A stretch of 10,521 nucleotides of DNA from an uncultured Comamonadaceae bacterium (GTDB taxonomy: Bacteria; Pseudomonadota; Gammaproteobacteria; Burkholderiales; Burkholderiaceae), in the NCBI GenBank assembly GCA_946482115.1, contig CAMLQP010000083.1, positions 1 to 10,521 on the forward strand, read 5' to 3'. The notes beneath the pieces are model-generated. The model searched no databases, was not told the DNA's origin, and saw only the letters and a program-made list of their open reading frames with translations. Below are positions 1 through 6,930 of this stretch, in pieces (within the stretch, counting starts at the first letter, position 1; every line of letters begins with the position of its first letter). The position numbers and the translations under genes were made by a program.

Positions 1-583
1 GCGACGCGTCGGTGTCCATGTAGCACTTGTAGATCTTGGCGAAGATGTCCACGGCTTGGTCAATGGAAGCGCCGGTCAGGCCGATGGCAGCCGCCACCTT
101 GCGGGACTGCGCTTCGGTGATGCCGACCAGGGGATCGATCATCTCGGTGACGATCTTCTCGGGCGTGGAGTGGGCCACTTCCTCGATGTCCATGCCGCCT
201 TCGCTCGAAGCGATCAGGGCGACCTTCTGCGTGGCGCGGTCGGTGACCAGCGACACATACAGTTCGTTCTTGATGTCGGCGCCGTCTTCGATGTACAGGC
301 GGCGGACCTTCTGGCCTTCGGGGCCGGTCTGGTGCGTGACCAGTTGCATGCCCAGGATTTCGCTGGCGCGTGCCTTGACGTCGTCAATGGTCTTGGCAAC
401 CTTCACGCCGCCGCCCTTGCCACGGCCACCGGCGTGGATCTGGGCCTTGACCACCCACACGGGGCCGCCGAGCTTCTGGGCTGCTTCCACGGCTTCTTGC
501 ACCGTGAATGCGGGAATGCCACGCGGAACGGGCACACCAAAATTGCGCAAGATTTCCTTGCCTTGGTATTCGTGAATCTTCAT
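1..583 (-). CDS. sucC: Succinyl-CoA synthetase (ADP-forming) beta subunit, N-terminal half (partial)
   Basis: The beta subunit of succinyl-CoA ligase pairs with SucD to convert succinyl-CoA, ADP (or GDP) and phosphate to succinate, CoA and ATP (GTP) in the cytosolic TCA cycle. The 194 visible residues start [20 protein letters not shown], the standard SucC N-terminus. They carry the ATP-grasp nucleotide-binding signature: Lys46 in WVVKAQ and the glycine-rich [12 protein letters not shown] at residues 50-61, followed by the family motif [13 protein letters not shown] at about 126-138. E. coli SucC has 388 residues, so about half the gene is present; the rest, and probably sucD, lie beyond the left edge. 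The start is the ATG complementary to 581-583, preceded by a weak purine-rich GAGAGA stretch. The gene is divergent from argC. I see no frameshift. Identification is firm. Confidence 0.96.
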   Translation of the reverse strand, partial: MKIHEYQGKEILRNFGVPVPRGIPAFTVQEAVEAAQKLGGPVWVVKAQIHAGGRGKGGGVKVAKTIDDVKARASEILGMQLVTHQTGPEGQKVRRLYIEDGADIKNELYVSLVTDRATQKVALIASSEGGMDIEEVAHSTPEKIVTEMIDPLVGITEAQSRKVAAAIGLTGASIDQAVDIFAKIYKCYMDTDAS

Positions 584-678
584 GAGGTCTCTCTCAGGGA
601 AGGGTGGTAGTTACCCGTTTACCATGAACAGTTGTCTGGCCGCGGGCTTGGGACATGGCAACCCGCGACTGTATCATG

Positions 679-707
679 TTGCAACGCACCATCCTTGTGC
701 CTAACTT
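679..707 (+). promoter_or_regulatory. Weak candidate promoter for argC
   Basis: TTGCAA at 679-684 and TAACTT at 702-707 are separated by 17 bases and point towards argC. Both boxes are poor sigma-70 matches (about 4/6 and 3/6). The -35-like box sits in the self-complementary GTTGCAAC, so it could serve either direction in this divergent region. No convincing sucC promoter was found. This is a position to test, not a firm call. Confidence 0.22.
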
Positions 708-798
708 ACACCCTGGGCTGGGCTGGTAGCCTTCCCATACCCCCTTTTTCTCTTTTCTATTCCGGCAGCCGCTGCCGCCTTTTTGCAGGAGCACCTCC

Positions 799-1731
799 AT
801 GTCCAAAGTCTTTATCGATGGCGAAGCCGGTACCACGGGCCTGCAGATCCGCGAGCGCCTGCAGGCCATGCCGCAGATCGAGCTGGTCAGCATTGCGCCC
901 GAGTTGCGCAAAGACCCGGCCGCCAAGCGCGACCTGATCGCGGGGGTGGACCTGGTGGTGCTGTGTCTTCACGACGATGCAGCGCGCGACACCGTGGCCA
1001 TGGTGGACGAGATCGAGCGCACCTCGGGCCGCAAGGTCAAGGTGATCGACGCCAGCACGGCCCACCGCACGGCCGATGGCTGGGTGTACGGGTTTCCAGA
1101 ACTCGCTGCATCGCAGGCGCAGGCGGTGCGCGACGCCACCCGTGTCTCTAACCCCGGCTGCTACGCCACGGGCGCGATTGCCATGCTGCGCCCGCTGGTG
1201 GACGCTGGCCTGATCCCTGCGGACTACCCTTTGAGCCTGCCTTCGGTGTCGGGCTATTCCGGCGGCGGCCGCACCATGATCGAAGCGTACGAGGCAGGCA
1301 CTGCAGCGCCGTATGAGGCCTACGCCCTGGGGCTGACGCACAAGCACATTCCCGAGATCCTGCGCTACACCGGCCTCACACGCCGCCCGGTGTTCATCCC
1401 CGCCGTGGGCAACTTCCGCCAGGGCATGCTGGTGCAGTTGCCGCTGCACCTGGACCTGCTGCCCGGAGCCCCCAAGGCCAGCGACCTGCACGACGCGCTG
1501 GCCGGTCACTACAGCCGCACCAACACGCCCGAGCAGTGGGTCAGCGTACTGCCGCCCACCGATGATTTGAAGCTCGCCGCCGACACGCTGACCGACACCA
1601 ACAAGCTGGAGCTGCGCGTGTTTGCCAACGAGCAATACCGGCAGGCCGTGGTCATCGCGCGCCTGGACAACCTGGGCAAAGGTGCCAGCGGCGCCGCAGT
1701 GCAGAACCTGCAGCTGATGCTCGGTCTCTGA
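799..1731 (+). CDS. argC: N-acetyl-gamma-glutamyl-phosphate reductase (short type)
   Basis: ArgC reduces N-acetylglutamyl-5-phosphate to N-acetylglutamate-5-semialdehyde with NADPH, the third step of arginine synthesis, in the cytosol. The 310 residues fit the shorter AGPR type, as opposed to the roughly 335-350 residue E. coli-like type. The NADP-binding loop GEAGTTG is at residues 8-14. The catalytic cysteine is Cys121 in SNPGCYATG, and a histidine-containing segment HKHIPEI starts at residue 181. The C-terminal [11 protein letters not shown] signature is also typical. GCAGGAG at 785-791 is a good ribosome binding site 7 bases before the ATG. The gene appears monocistronic: it diverges from sucC and is followed within 50 bases by an intrinsic terminator. 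No other arginine gene is near, which is common because arg genes are scattered in many proteobacteria. Confidence 0.96.
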   Translation: MSKVFIDGEAGTTGLQIRERLQAMPQIELVSIAPELRKDPAAKRDLIAGVDLVVLCLHDDAARDTVAMVDEIERTSGRKVKVIDASTAHRTADGWVYGFPELAASQAQAVRDATRVSNPGCYATGAIAMLRPLVDAGLIPADYPLSLPSVSGYSGGGRTMIEAYEAGTAAPYEAYALGLTHKHIPEILRYTGLTRRPVFIPAVGNFRQGMLVQLPLHLDLLPGAPKASDLHDALAGHYSRTNTPEQWVSVLPPTDDLKLAADTLTDTNKLELRVFANEQYRQAVVIARLDNLGKGASGAAVQNLQLMLGL

Positions 1732-1777
1732 ACCGCTACGGGTTTCCCCACCCTCCTGTCTGCCCGGCAGGTTTTCG

Positions 1778-1802
1778 ACGCGCCAGACCTGGCGCGTTTT
1801 TT
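1778..1802 (+). terminator. Intrinsic terminator of argC
   Basis: A perfect GC-rich stem CGCGCCA / TGGCGCG closes a four-base GACC loop and is followed directly by six T residues (1797-1802); the outer A-T pair extends the stem. It lies 46 bases after the argC stop codon and separates argC from the downstream sensor gene. A weaker CTGCCCGGCAG hairpin followed by TTTT precedes it at 1760-1774. Confidence 0.9.
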
Positions 1803-1819
1803 CTATGGGCCTCCCTGGC

Positions 1820-1870
1820 GGAATCGTTTAAGCTGATTCCAGACCGCTGACCACGCCAGGCCCACTGGCG
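1820..1870 (+). promoter_or_regulatory. Two inverted repeats in the leader of the CheW-linked sensor gene
   Basis: GGAATC (1820-1825) and GATTCC (1835-1840) form perfect 6-bp arms around an AT-richer nine-base spacer. CGCCAG (1854-1859) and CTGGCG (1865-1870) form a second pair around five bases, ending 24 bases before the gene's ATG. They lie in the only available promoter region for the sensor gene, after the argC terminator. The first could be an operator and the second a leader hairpin. Arms this short also occur by chance, and no clear -35/-10 pair was found. Confidence 0.25.
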
Positions 1871-1894
1871 CACGCCGTATGTTTGGGGGGGCTG

Positions 1895-4588
1895 ATGGGT
1901 TTTCCACTGTCTTATGACATCGTGGCGCCGCAGATGCGGTCGCTGCAGAAGCTCGAAGCTGCGTTGCAGCGCCTGGATCTTCGCTGGGAGGTCATCGACA
2001 CCACTGCACGCATCGTGTGCCCGGGCGAGGCGGCGGGTTTCCTGCATACCCTGGACCAGACGCGTACCGCGTTCGCCACGCTGGCCCAGGAGATGGTGGA
2101 GCACATTGCCACCACCCACCTGAGCAACCGCATGGGCGACCTGGCGTCCCGCGCCCAGGTGGCCATCGATATTTTGGTGCGCAACCTTTTCGAGCGCACG
2201 GCCGATGTCGGCTTCATCGCCACCGATGGACCGCTGGTGGCTTTTGTGGAGGCTGCGGCAGTCCAAGGCGACCCCGATGCCGCCACGCTGCTGCGCCAGC
2301 GGTTGCAAGAGTACCGCGCCAAATACACCGTCTATGACGACATCCTGCTGCTGGATGCCTGTGCCCATCCGTTGCTGGGCCTGCAAGACCGGCCGGTGAC
2401 CGAGGCCTTGGTTGTGCAGGAGCCCTCGTGGTGGCGGGGTGCGATGGACAGGTCCGGTTATGGCGAGCACTACGGTGCCTCGGGCTGGTATCCCGGCGAA
2501 GGCGATCTGCTGCTGTATGTACACCGCGTTGTATCGGCGCAGGGGCGCGCCTGCGGGGCCGTGGTGCTGCGCTTTGGACTCCATTCCGAGCTGGAGTCGA
2601 TCTTTGCCGACCTGCGCGACCCCGAGGACCGCGTGGCGCTGCTGCTCGTGGATGGCAGTGATCGTGTCATTGCGTCCAGCAAGCCCGCTGAATTCTCAGT
2701 GGGCGAGGTCGTGGTCACTGGCTCTCTGCAGTTGCTTGACGCCCGCCCCTGCACCCACCGGGGCCACGACTACCTGGCGCAGGCGCGCACCACCCGGGGC
2801 TACCAGGGCTACCAAGGCCTGCCCTGGCGGGCGGTGGCGCTGGTGCGGCTGGATGCGGCGTTCAAGGGCGAGCAAGGTATGCAGGAGTCGGCAGGGGGCG
2901 GTGGCGCGCCGGCGACGGCTGAGGCAGCGCGCATGGAGGTGGACGATCCCATGCTGCGCGCCATTGTGGAACGCGCCCGCGCCATCGAAGAAGGGCTTAC
3001 CCGCGTGATCTGGAATGGCAAGGTGGCCGAATCGGCGGTGAGCGCAGGCTCGTCGATCCATGCCGTGTTTGACCAGATCGGGCGCACGGGCAAGGACACC
3101 ATTGCCGTCTTCGACGGTGCCATTCAGAAACTGCGCGGGCTGCTGCTGGCGGGGCGCCGCGCCGAGATGAAGGCCCATGCGGGCCTGGCGGTCCGCATCA
3201 TGGACCGCAACCTCTACGAACGCGCCAACGACTGCCGCTGGTGGGCGCTGTCCGAAGAACTGGCCCATGCGCTGGGTGACATCCAGGCGCGGGGCGTGCC
3301 GGGGCAATCAGCCGCTGCAGCACAGCGCGCGGCACAGATCCTCGCGCACCTCAACAGCCTCTACACGGTGTACCGGCGCGTGGCGCTGTTTGACCGCCAG
3401 GGGCGCGTGGTGGCCGTGTCCTGCGATGCCGACACGCTGCCCGCCGACCTGCAGCTGGATGCCGACCTGGTCCGGCGCACCCTGGCCTTGCAAGGTTCGC
3501 AGGCCTACGCCGTGTCGCCCATGCAGCCCCAGGCGCTGGCCGATGGCTTGCCCGCCTATGTGTACTGCGCCGCGCTGCGCGCTGCGCCGGGCGGCCCGGT
3601 GGTGGGCGGCATCGCGCTGGCTTTCAACTGCGCCACCGAGCTGAAGGCCATGCTGCGCGACGCACTGCCGCAGGGCCAGGGCATGCGAGGCTTCTTCACC
3701 GATGCGCAGGGGCGCGTGCTGGCCAGCGCCGACGAGGATGGCCCGGATGCCGCTCTGGGCGGTGCGCAACCTGTGTTGCCTTTTGTGGCAGATATCGCAC
3801 GGGCCGCAGTGCCACCCGCCGCCGCAGGGCGGCAGCCCGGGCAGGGCGCAAGAACTTCCTCTGCGGCGACTGCGTCTGTCCTGCCCGCCACCGCGCAGCG
3901 CGTGCACTGGCAAGGGCAGGACTATCTGGCGGGTGTGGCGGTCAGCACCGGATACCGGGAATTCAAGCGCGACGATGGATACCGGGAACCCGTGTACTCC
4001 GTATTGCTGATGCCCGTGCAGCCCGCCGTGGTCAGCGGCGGTGCCCTGGCCTTGCCGCAGTCATCTGTGCAGGGGGCGGGCGGCAATGTGCGCCGCTATG
4101 GTGTGGTGGCCTGTGGCGCCCTGCTGCTGGCCATTGACAGCATGCACGTGCAGCAGGCCATGTCGGCCGCGCGCCTGGTGCAGGTGCCGGGCCCGGCGCA
4201 GCTGGCCGGCATGCTGGAGATTGCCCACGAAGGCGGCACCCGCATGGCGCCCGCCTATGACGCCTGCCGCATTGCGGGCCTGTCTGCATTGGCCGACCCT
4301 CGGCGGGCCGTGGCGGTCGTGGTCAAGAGCCAGGGCCGCCCTGTGGTGCTGTTGGTGGAGCGTCTGGTGGGCGTGGTGTCGCAGGACAGCGTGCACCCAG
4401 TGCCCGGCAGCGTGTCTGCGCATGCCCCATGGATCACGGGCATCCTGAGCGACCGAGGCTCGGGCCAGGCCATCGTGTATGTGGTGGACCCCAATGGCCT
4501 GGATGCCCGGTGGGTACCCTTGCCACCCGAGGTGCTTGCGGCACCCTCAGCCAGCAGTACCTCTGCAGAGTTGACAACACAGCGCTGA
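1895..4588 (+). CDS. Large soluble sensor-like protein: duplicated sensory module plus C-terminal CheW-like domain
   Basis: The protein has 897 residues from the ATG at 1895. That start directly follows a G-rich stretch that can act as ribosome binding site; an in-frame TTG at 1883 has no such site. Two similar modules are visible. The first has NLFERTAD at 97-104, YTVY at 144-147 and DYLA at 292-295. The second has NLYERAND at 439-446, YTVY at 490-493 and DYLA at 676-679. Both look like Cache/PDC-type ligand-sensing regions preceded by a helical stretch. A basic, Ala/Pro/Gly-rich linker lies near 640-672. Residues about 733-872 resemble CheW (scaffold linking receptors to CheA): LLLAIDSMHVQQ, LAGMLEI, VVLLVERLVGVV, WITGIL and VYVVDP. 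No signal peptide, transmembrane helix or methyl-accepting hairpin is apparent, so it is probably cytosolic and not a classical chemoreceptor. No other che gene is visible. Convergent with recX; the 43-base gap holds only a weak CCTGGC/GCCAGG hairpin without a T-run. The input signal is unknown. Confidence 0.82.
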   Translation: MGFPLSYDIVAPQMRSLQKLEAALQRLDLRWEVIDTTARIVCPGEAAGFLHTLDQTRTAFATLAQEMVEHIATTHLSNRMGDLASRAQVAIDILVRNLFERTADVGFIATDGPLVAFVEAAAVQGDPDAATLLRQRLQEYRAKYTVYDDILLLDACAHPLLGLQDRPVTEALVVQEPSWWRGAMDRSGYGEHYGASGWYPGEGDLLLYVHRVVSAQGRACGAVVLRFGLHSELESIFADLRDPEDRVALLLVDGSDRVIASSKPAEFSVGEVVVTGSLQLLDARPCTHRGHDYLAQARTTRGYQGYQGLPWRAVALVRLDAAFKGEQGMQESAGGGGAPATAEAARMEVDDPMLRAIVERARAIEEGLTRVIWNGKVAESAVSAGSSIHAVFDQIGRTGKDTIAVFDGAIQKLRGLLLAGRRAEMKAHAGLAVRIMDRNLYERANDCRWWALSEELAHALGDIQARGVPGQSAAAAQRAAQILAHLNSLYTVYRRVALFDRQGRVVAVSCDADTLPADLQLDADLVRRTLALQGSQAYAVSPMQPQALADGLPAYVYCAALRAAPGGPVVGGIALAFNCATELKAMLRDALPQGQGMRGFFTDAQGRVLASADEDGPDAALGGAQPVLPFVADIARAAVPPAAAGRQPGQGARTSSAATASVLPATAQRVHWQGQDYLAGVAVSTGYREFKRDDGYREPVYSVLLMPVQPAVVSGGALALPQSSVQGAGGNVRRYGVVACGALLLAIDSMHVQQAMSAARLVQVPGPAQLAGMLEIAHEGGTRMAPAYDACRIAGLSALADPRRAVAVVVKSQGRPVVLLVERLVGVVSQDSVHPVPGSVSAHAPWITGILSDRGSGQAIVYVVDPNGLDARWVPLPPEVLAAPSASSTSAELTTQR

Positions 4589-4631
4589 CCGGGCCTGGCC
4601 TGGCCTAGCTTGCGGACGCTGCCAGGTCGGG

Positions 4632-5111
4632 TCAGGTGGCGCCAGGGTCCTCGTCATTCGTGTCGCCGTCCGTATCGCCACCAATGGCTTTCTGGATGGC
4701 ATGCATCGTGAAGCCGCGTGCCATCAGGAAGCGGACCTGGCGCGAGCGTTCTTTCATGTCCAGCGGCACCTGGCCAAACTTGCGCTGCCATACCTCCCGG
4801 GCACGCTGCACCTCGGTGGTCAGCAGCGGGGCCGTGGCCTCGCGCACCAGCTCATCGGCCACTCCCCGGTTGCGCAGTTCCCGAACGAGGCGGGCTGCAC
4901 CCAGGCGGGGGCCACGGCGGTGCACCAGGGATTGGGCCGCGCGCTGGTCGCTCAGCCAGTCCTGCTCCACCAGCATGTCCAGCAGGGCGGCCAGCTCCTC
5001 GGGGCTCTCTGCATGGGGCGCCAGCTTGGCGGCCAGCTCGCTGCGGGAATGCTCCCGCTGGCTTAGCAGGCGCAGGGCCCGGCCCTTGAGCGAGAGCGTG
5101 GTGAATCCCAT
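4632..5111 (-). CDS. recX: Regulatory protein RecX
   Basis: RecX binds RecA and modulates its filament, usually inhibiting extension on single-stranded DNA. The 159-residue product, starting MGFTTLSLKGRALRLLSQRE, has the usual length and the helical three-repeat character of the family: REHSRSEL near residue 20, DQRAAQSLVHRR near 55-67, and a C-terminal segment MARGFTMHAIQKAIGG. The acidic DTDGDTNDEDP tail is variable in the family. The ATG at 5109-5111 is chosen because it begins the conserved region; an upstream in-frame extension to 5369 would run into recA antisense-of-frame sequence and has no RecX similarity. No strong ribosome binding site is visible. It lies 82 bases downstream of recA on the same strand, the classic recA-recX arrangement, with a palindromic repeat between them that may lower its expression relative to recA. 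Confidence 0.93.
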   Translation of the reverse strand: MGFTTLSLKGRALRLLSQREHSRSELAAKLAPHAESPEELAALLDMLVEQDWLSDQRAAQSLVHRRGPRLGAARLVRELRNRGVADELVREATAPLLTTEVQRAREVWQRKFGQVPLDMKERSRQVRFLMARGFTMHAIQKAIGGDTDGDTNDEDPGAT

Positions 5112-5119
5112 GAATCTAT

Positions 5120-5184
5120 TTGCTTCAAATTTGATAGCTGCTAGTGCTTGCCAATCAAGCGCTAGCAGCCAATTTTGCTTGAAA
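5120..5184. repeat. Large palindromic intergenic repeat between recA and recX
   Basis: The core has 14-base arms, GCTGCTAGTGCTTG (5137-5150) and CAAGCGCTAGCAGC (5156-5169), around a five-base loop. All positions pair except one T opposite G, which can wobble-pair in RNA. Outside the stem are AT-rich flanks carrying TTTGCTTCAAA (5120-5130) and TTTGCTTGAAA (5174-5184). From memory, closely similar palindromes with AT-rich borders are dispersed in intergenic regions of Comamonadaceae genomes; only one copy is in this window. There is no T-run after the stem in the recA direction, so it is not a standard intrinsic terminator, although it would form a stable hairpin in the recA-recX mRNA. Confidence 0.75.
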
Positions 5185-5193
5185 CTTCGGAGT

Positions 5194-6270
5194 TCACTCG
5201 TCCGCAGTGGCGGCAGGGGCCTGCAGTGCGCCAGGCAGCAGCGCAATGCCCAGGCCTTCGCGCACCTTGTTCTCGATCTCGCGGGCGAGGTCGGGGTTCT
5301 CGCGCAGGAACTCACGCGCGTTGTCGCGGCCCTGGCCGATTTTTTCGCCGTTGTAGGCGTACCAGGCACCGCTCTTTTCCACGATCTTGGCGGTCACGCC
5401 CATGTCGATGATTTCGCCCTCGCGGCTGATGCCTTCGCCGAACAGGATGTCGAACTCTGCTGTCTTGAAGGGTGGGCTCACCTTGTTCTTGACCACCTTG
5501 ACCTTGGTTTCGTTGCCGATGGCTTCGTCGCCCTTCTTGATGGTGCCGGTGCGGCGGATATCCAGGCGCACGGAGGCATAGAACTTGAGCGCGTTACCGC
5601 CGGTGGTGGTTTCGGGCGAGCCGAACATCACGCCGATCTTCATGCGGATCTGGTTGATGAAGATGACCATGCAATTGGTCTTCTTGATCGTGGCGGTCAG
5701 CTTGCGCAGCGCCTGGCTCATCAGGCGGGCCTGCAGGCCGGGCAGCGCGTCGCCCATCTCGCCTTCGATTTCGGCCTTGGGCGTGAGCGCGGCGACCGAG
5801 TCCACCACGATCAGGTCCACGGCGCCGGAGCGCACCAGGCTGTCCACAATTTCCAGCGCCTGCTCGCCGGTGTCGGGCTGGCTGATCAGCAAGTCGGACA
5901 GTTGCACCCCCAGTTTCTGGGCGTACTGCACATCCAGCGCGTGTTCGGCATCCACAAACGCGCAGGTACCGCCCAGCTTCTGCATCTCGGCAATAACCTG
6001 CAGCGTGAGCGTGGTCTTGCCCGACGATTCCGGGCCATAGATCTCGACCACACGGCCACGGGGCAGGCCGCCCACGCCCAGCGCGATATCGAGGCCCAGC
6101 GAGCCGGTGGAGACAACCTGGATGTCCTCGATCACCTCACCTTCACCCAGGCGCATGATCGTGCCCTTGCCAAACTGCTTCTCGATCTGGGCGAGCGCAG
6201 CGGCCAGGGCCTTGGCCTTTTCGGTGTTCACGGGCAATGCGGGGTTGGTGCCTTTGACTGCGACGTCCAT
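5194..6270 (-). CDS. recA: DNA recombination and repair protein RecA
   Basis: RecA forms ATP-dependent filaments on single-stranded DNA, drives strand exchange, and as a co-protease triggers LexA self-cleavage in the SOS response. The 358 residues match the usual length. Walker A is GPESSGKT at residues 79-86, the catalytic-glutamate region is DAEHALD at 107-113, Walker B is DLIVVDS at 152-158, and the DNA-binding loop 2 region around [28 protein letters not shown] covers about 204-231. The ATG at 6268-6270 is preceded by a strong AAGGAG (6277-6282) six bases away; an in-frame extension to 6327 is rejected because it has no such site and would cover the promoter leader. recX follows on the same strand. 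A LexA box lies at the predicted promoter, so SOS control is expected. The C-terminal tail is Ala-rich with only a few acidic residues. Confidence 0.98.
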   Translation of the reverse strand: MDVAVKGTNPALPVNTEKAKALAAALAQIEKQFGKGTIMRLGEGEVIEDIQVVSTGSLGLDIALGVGGLPRGRVVEIYGPESSGKTTLTLQVIAEMQKLGGTCAFVDAEHALDVQYAQKLGVQLSDLLISQPDTGEQALEIVDSLVRSGAVDLIVVDSVAALTPKAEIEGEMGDALPGLQARLMSQALRKLTATIKKTNCMVIFINQIRMKIGVMFGSPETTTGGNALKFYASVRLDIRRTGTIKKGDEAIGNETKVKVVKNKVSPPFKTAEFDILFGEGISREGEIIDMGVTAKIVEKSGAWYAYNGEKIGQGRDNAREFLRENPDLAREIENKVREGLGIALLPGALQAPAATADE

Positions 6271-6290
6271 GAGAAACTCCTTGAAAAACA

Positions 6291-6341
6291 ACAGGTTGGA
6301 TGCTTGCATCGCTCTGCGGTTAATCACAGGCTGGATGCTTG
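6291..6341. repeat. 16-base direct repeat, two copies 35 bases apart, in the recA leader
   Basis: ACAGGTTGGATGCTTG (6291-6306) and ACAGGCTGGATGCTTG (6326-6341) differ at one base. The second copy includes ten of the sixteen bases of the LexA box; the first has TTG in place of CTG and lacks the closing CAG. The copies are exactly 35 bases apart start to start. This may be a remnant of a local duplication of the SOS operator. Confidence 0.7.
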
Positions 6342-6346
6342 AACAG
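6331..6346. promoter_or_regulatory. LexA (SOS) box at the recA promoter
   Basis: Read on the recA strand the site is CTGTTCAAGCATCCAG, preceded by TA. It fits the gamma/betaproteobacterial LexA pattern CTG-N10-CAG, with a perfect CTGT left half and CCAG in place of ACAG on the right. It lies one base downstream of the predicted -10 box and so would overlap the transcription start. The gene it serves, recA, is the archetypal LexA target, which strengthens the call. Confidence 0.82.
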
Positions 6347-6347
6347 T

Positions 6348-6377
6348 AGTTTATGCGAGCCGTTGCAAGGTCTTCAA
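6348..6377 (-). promoter_or_regulatory. Predicted recA promoter
   Basis: On the minus strand TTGAAG (complement of 6372-6377) and TAAACT (complement of 6348-6353) are separated by 18 bases. Each is about 4/6 to the sigma-70 consensus. The start site would fall near 6341, inside the LexA box, leaving a leader of about 70 bases before the recA ATG. The geometry agrees with LexA repression, but the boxes themselves are moderate. Confidence 0.5.
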
Positions 6378-6378
6378 G

Positions 6379-6402
6379 GATAATTTAGTCAGTTTGCCTG
6401 AC
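6379..6402 (+). promoter_or_regulatory. Candidate -10 box and operator of the MarR-family gene
   Basis: GATAAT (6379-6384) matches five of six bases of a -10 element, but no good -35 is found at the right distance. Just downstream GTCAG (6388-6392) and CTGAC (6398-6402) are perfect inverted arms around TTTGC, flanked on both sides by AATT. MarR-family repressors commonly bind short palindromes overlapping their own promoter, so autoregulation is a reasonable inference. Confidence 0.4.
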
Positions 6403-6411
6403 AATTCGGTG

Positions 6412-6924
6412 ATGCCTGATTCGCCCCTTCCATCCCCTGCCGAAGACGGCTGGCGCCAGACCCACCTGGGTCGCCTGTTCGGCCACGCCATGCGGCGTTT
6501 TGACGCGCGCGTGCTGCAGCTCATGGCGCGCAACGTGGAGGTGCCGCTGGCGCTGTCCAACCTGGCGGCGCGCGACCAGGTGACGGCCGCGCATGTGCAC
6601 ATCACACGGCATCTGGCCTTGCAGGGCGACCGACTGACCGACCTGGCCCTGCGCGCGGGCATGACCAAGCAGGCCATGGCCAACCTGGTGGACCAGTGCG
6701 AGGCCTGGGGCCTGGTCACGCGCGAGGCCGACCCGCTGGACGCGCGCGCCCGCCGCGTGTGTTTTACGTCCACGGGGTTGGCCTGGCTGCAGGCGTTTCG
6801 CGATGCTGTGGCGCAGGCGGAGGCCGAGTTCCGGGCCGAAGTGGGCCATGACGTGGCCACTGTGGTGGCGATTGGGCTGGAAGCCTATGCGGGCGGCGAT
6901 GGGGCGGGCATGTTGATGCGCTGA
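6412..6924 (+). CDS. MarR-family winged-helix transcriptional regulator
   Basis: The 170-residue protein has the size and layout of MarR regulators: an N-terminal helical dimerisation part (residues 15-70), a winged helix with LTDLALRAGMTKQAMANLVDQ (75-95) as helix-turn-helix, the wing LVTREADPLDARARRVCFT (101-119), and C-terminal dimerisation helices. MarR dimers usually repress nearby genes and lose DNA binding on a small ligand. Three in-frame starts compete: TTG 6394, GTG 6409 and ATG 6412. None has a proper Shine-Dalgarno sequence; ATG is chosen by default. The gene is divergent from recA across about 140 bases, and its stop lies 6 bases from the convergent Clp-N gene, with no room for a terminator. 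Target genes are not evident here. Confidence 0.88.
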   Translation: MPDSPLPSPAEDGWRQTHLGRLFGHAMRRFDARVLQLMARNVEVPLALSNLAARDQVTAAHVHITRHLALQGDRLTDLALRAGMTKQAMANLVDQCEAWGLVTREADPLDARARRVCFTSTGLAWLQAFRDAVAQAEAEFRAEVGHDVATVVAIGLEAYAGGDGAGMLMR

Positions 6925-6930
6925 ACCCGG

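Noticed and set aside
56..610. 184-codon plus-strand frame opposite sucC
   Set aside because: Antisense to the conserved ATP-grasp domain of SucC; no independent coding evidence.
757..1635. 292-codon minus-strand frame opposite argC
   Set aside because: Shadow of argC; no ribosome binding site and low-complexity, histidine- and valine-rich translation.
4589..4631. Bidirectional terminator between the sensor gene and recX
   Set aside because: CCTGGC and GCCAGG can pair across 15-20 bases, but there is no T-run on either side; left as an unsupported possibility.
5120..5184. Intrinsic terminator of recA
   Set aside because: The stem is strong, but no T-run follows it in the recA direction, and recX downstream has no separate promoter that I can see.
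5112..5369. N-terminal extension of RecX into recA
   Set aside because: The extra residues are an out-of-frame reading of the recA 3' end and the palindromic repeat; the family's conserved start is at 5111.
6271..6327. N-terminal extension of RecA (MINRRAMQ...)
   Set aside because: No ribosome binding site, and it covers the leader with the direct repeat; the ATG at 6270 has AAGGAG at ideal spacing and the standard RecA N-terminus.
4636..6342. 568-codon open frame on the plus strand opposite recX and recA
   Set aside because: It lies antisense to two genes with clear family motifs, and its His/Ala/Gly/Leu-rich translation matches nothing; high GC at third positions produces such frames.
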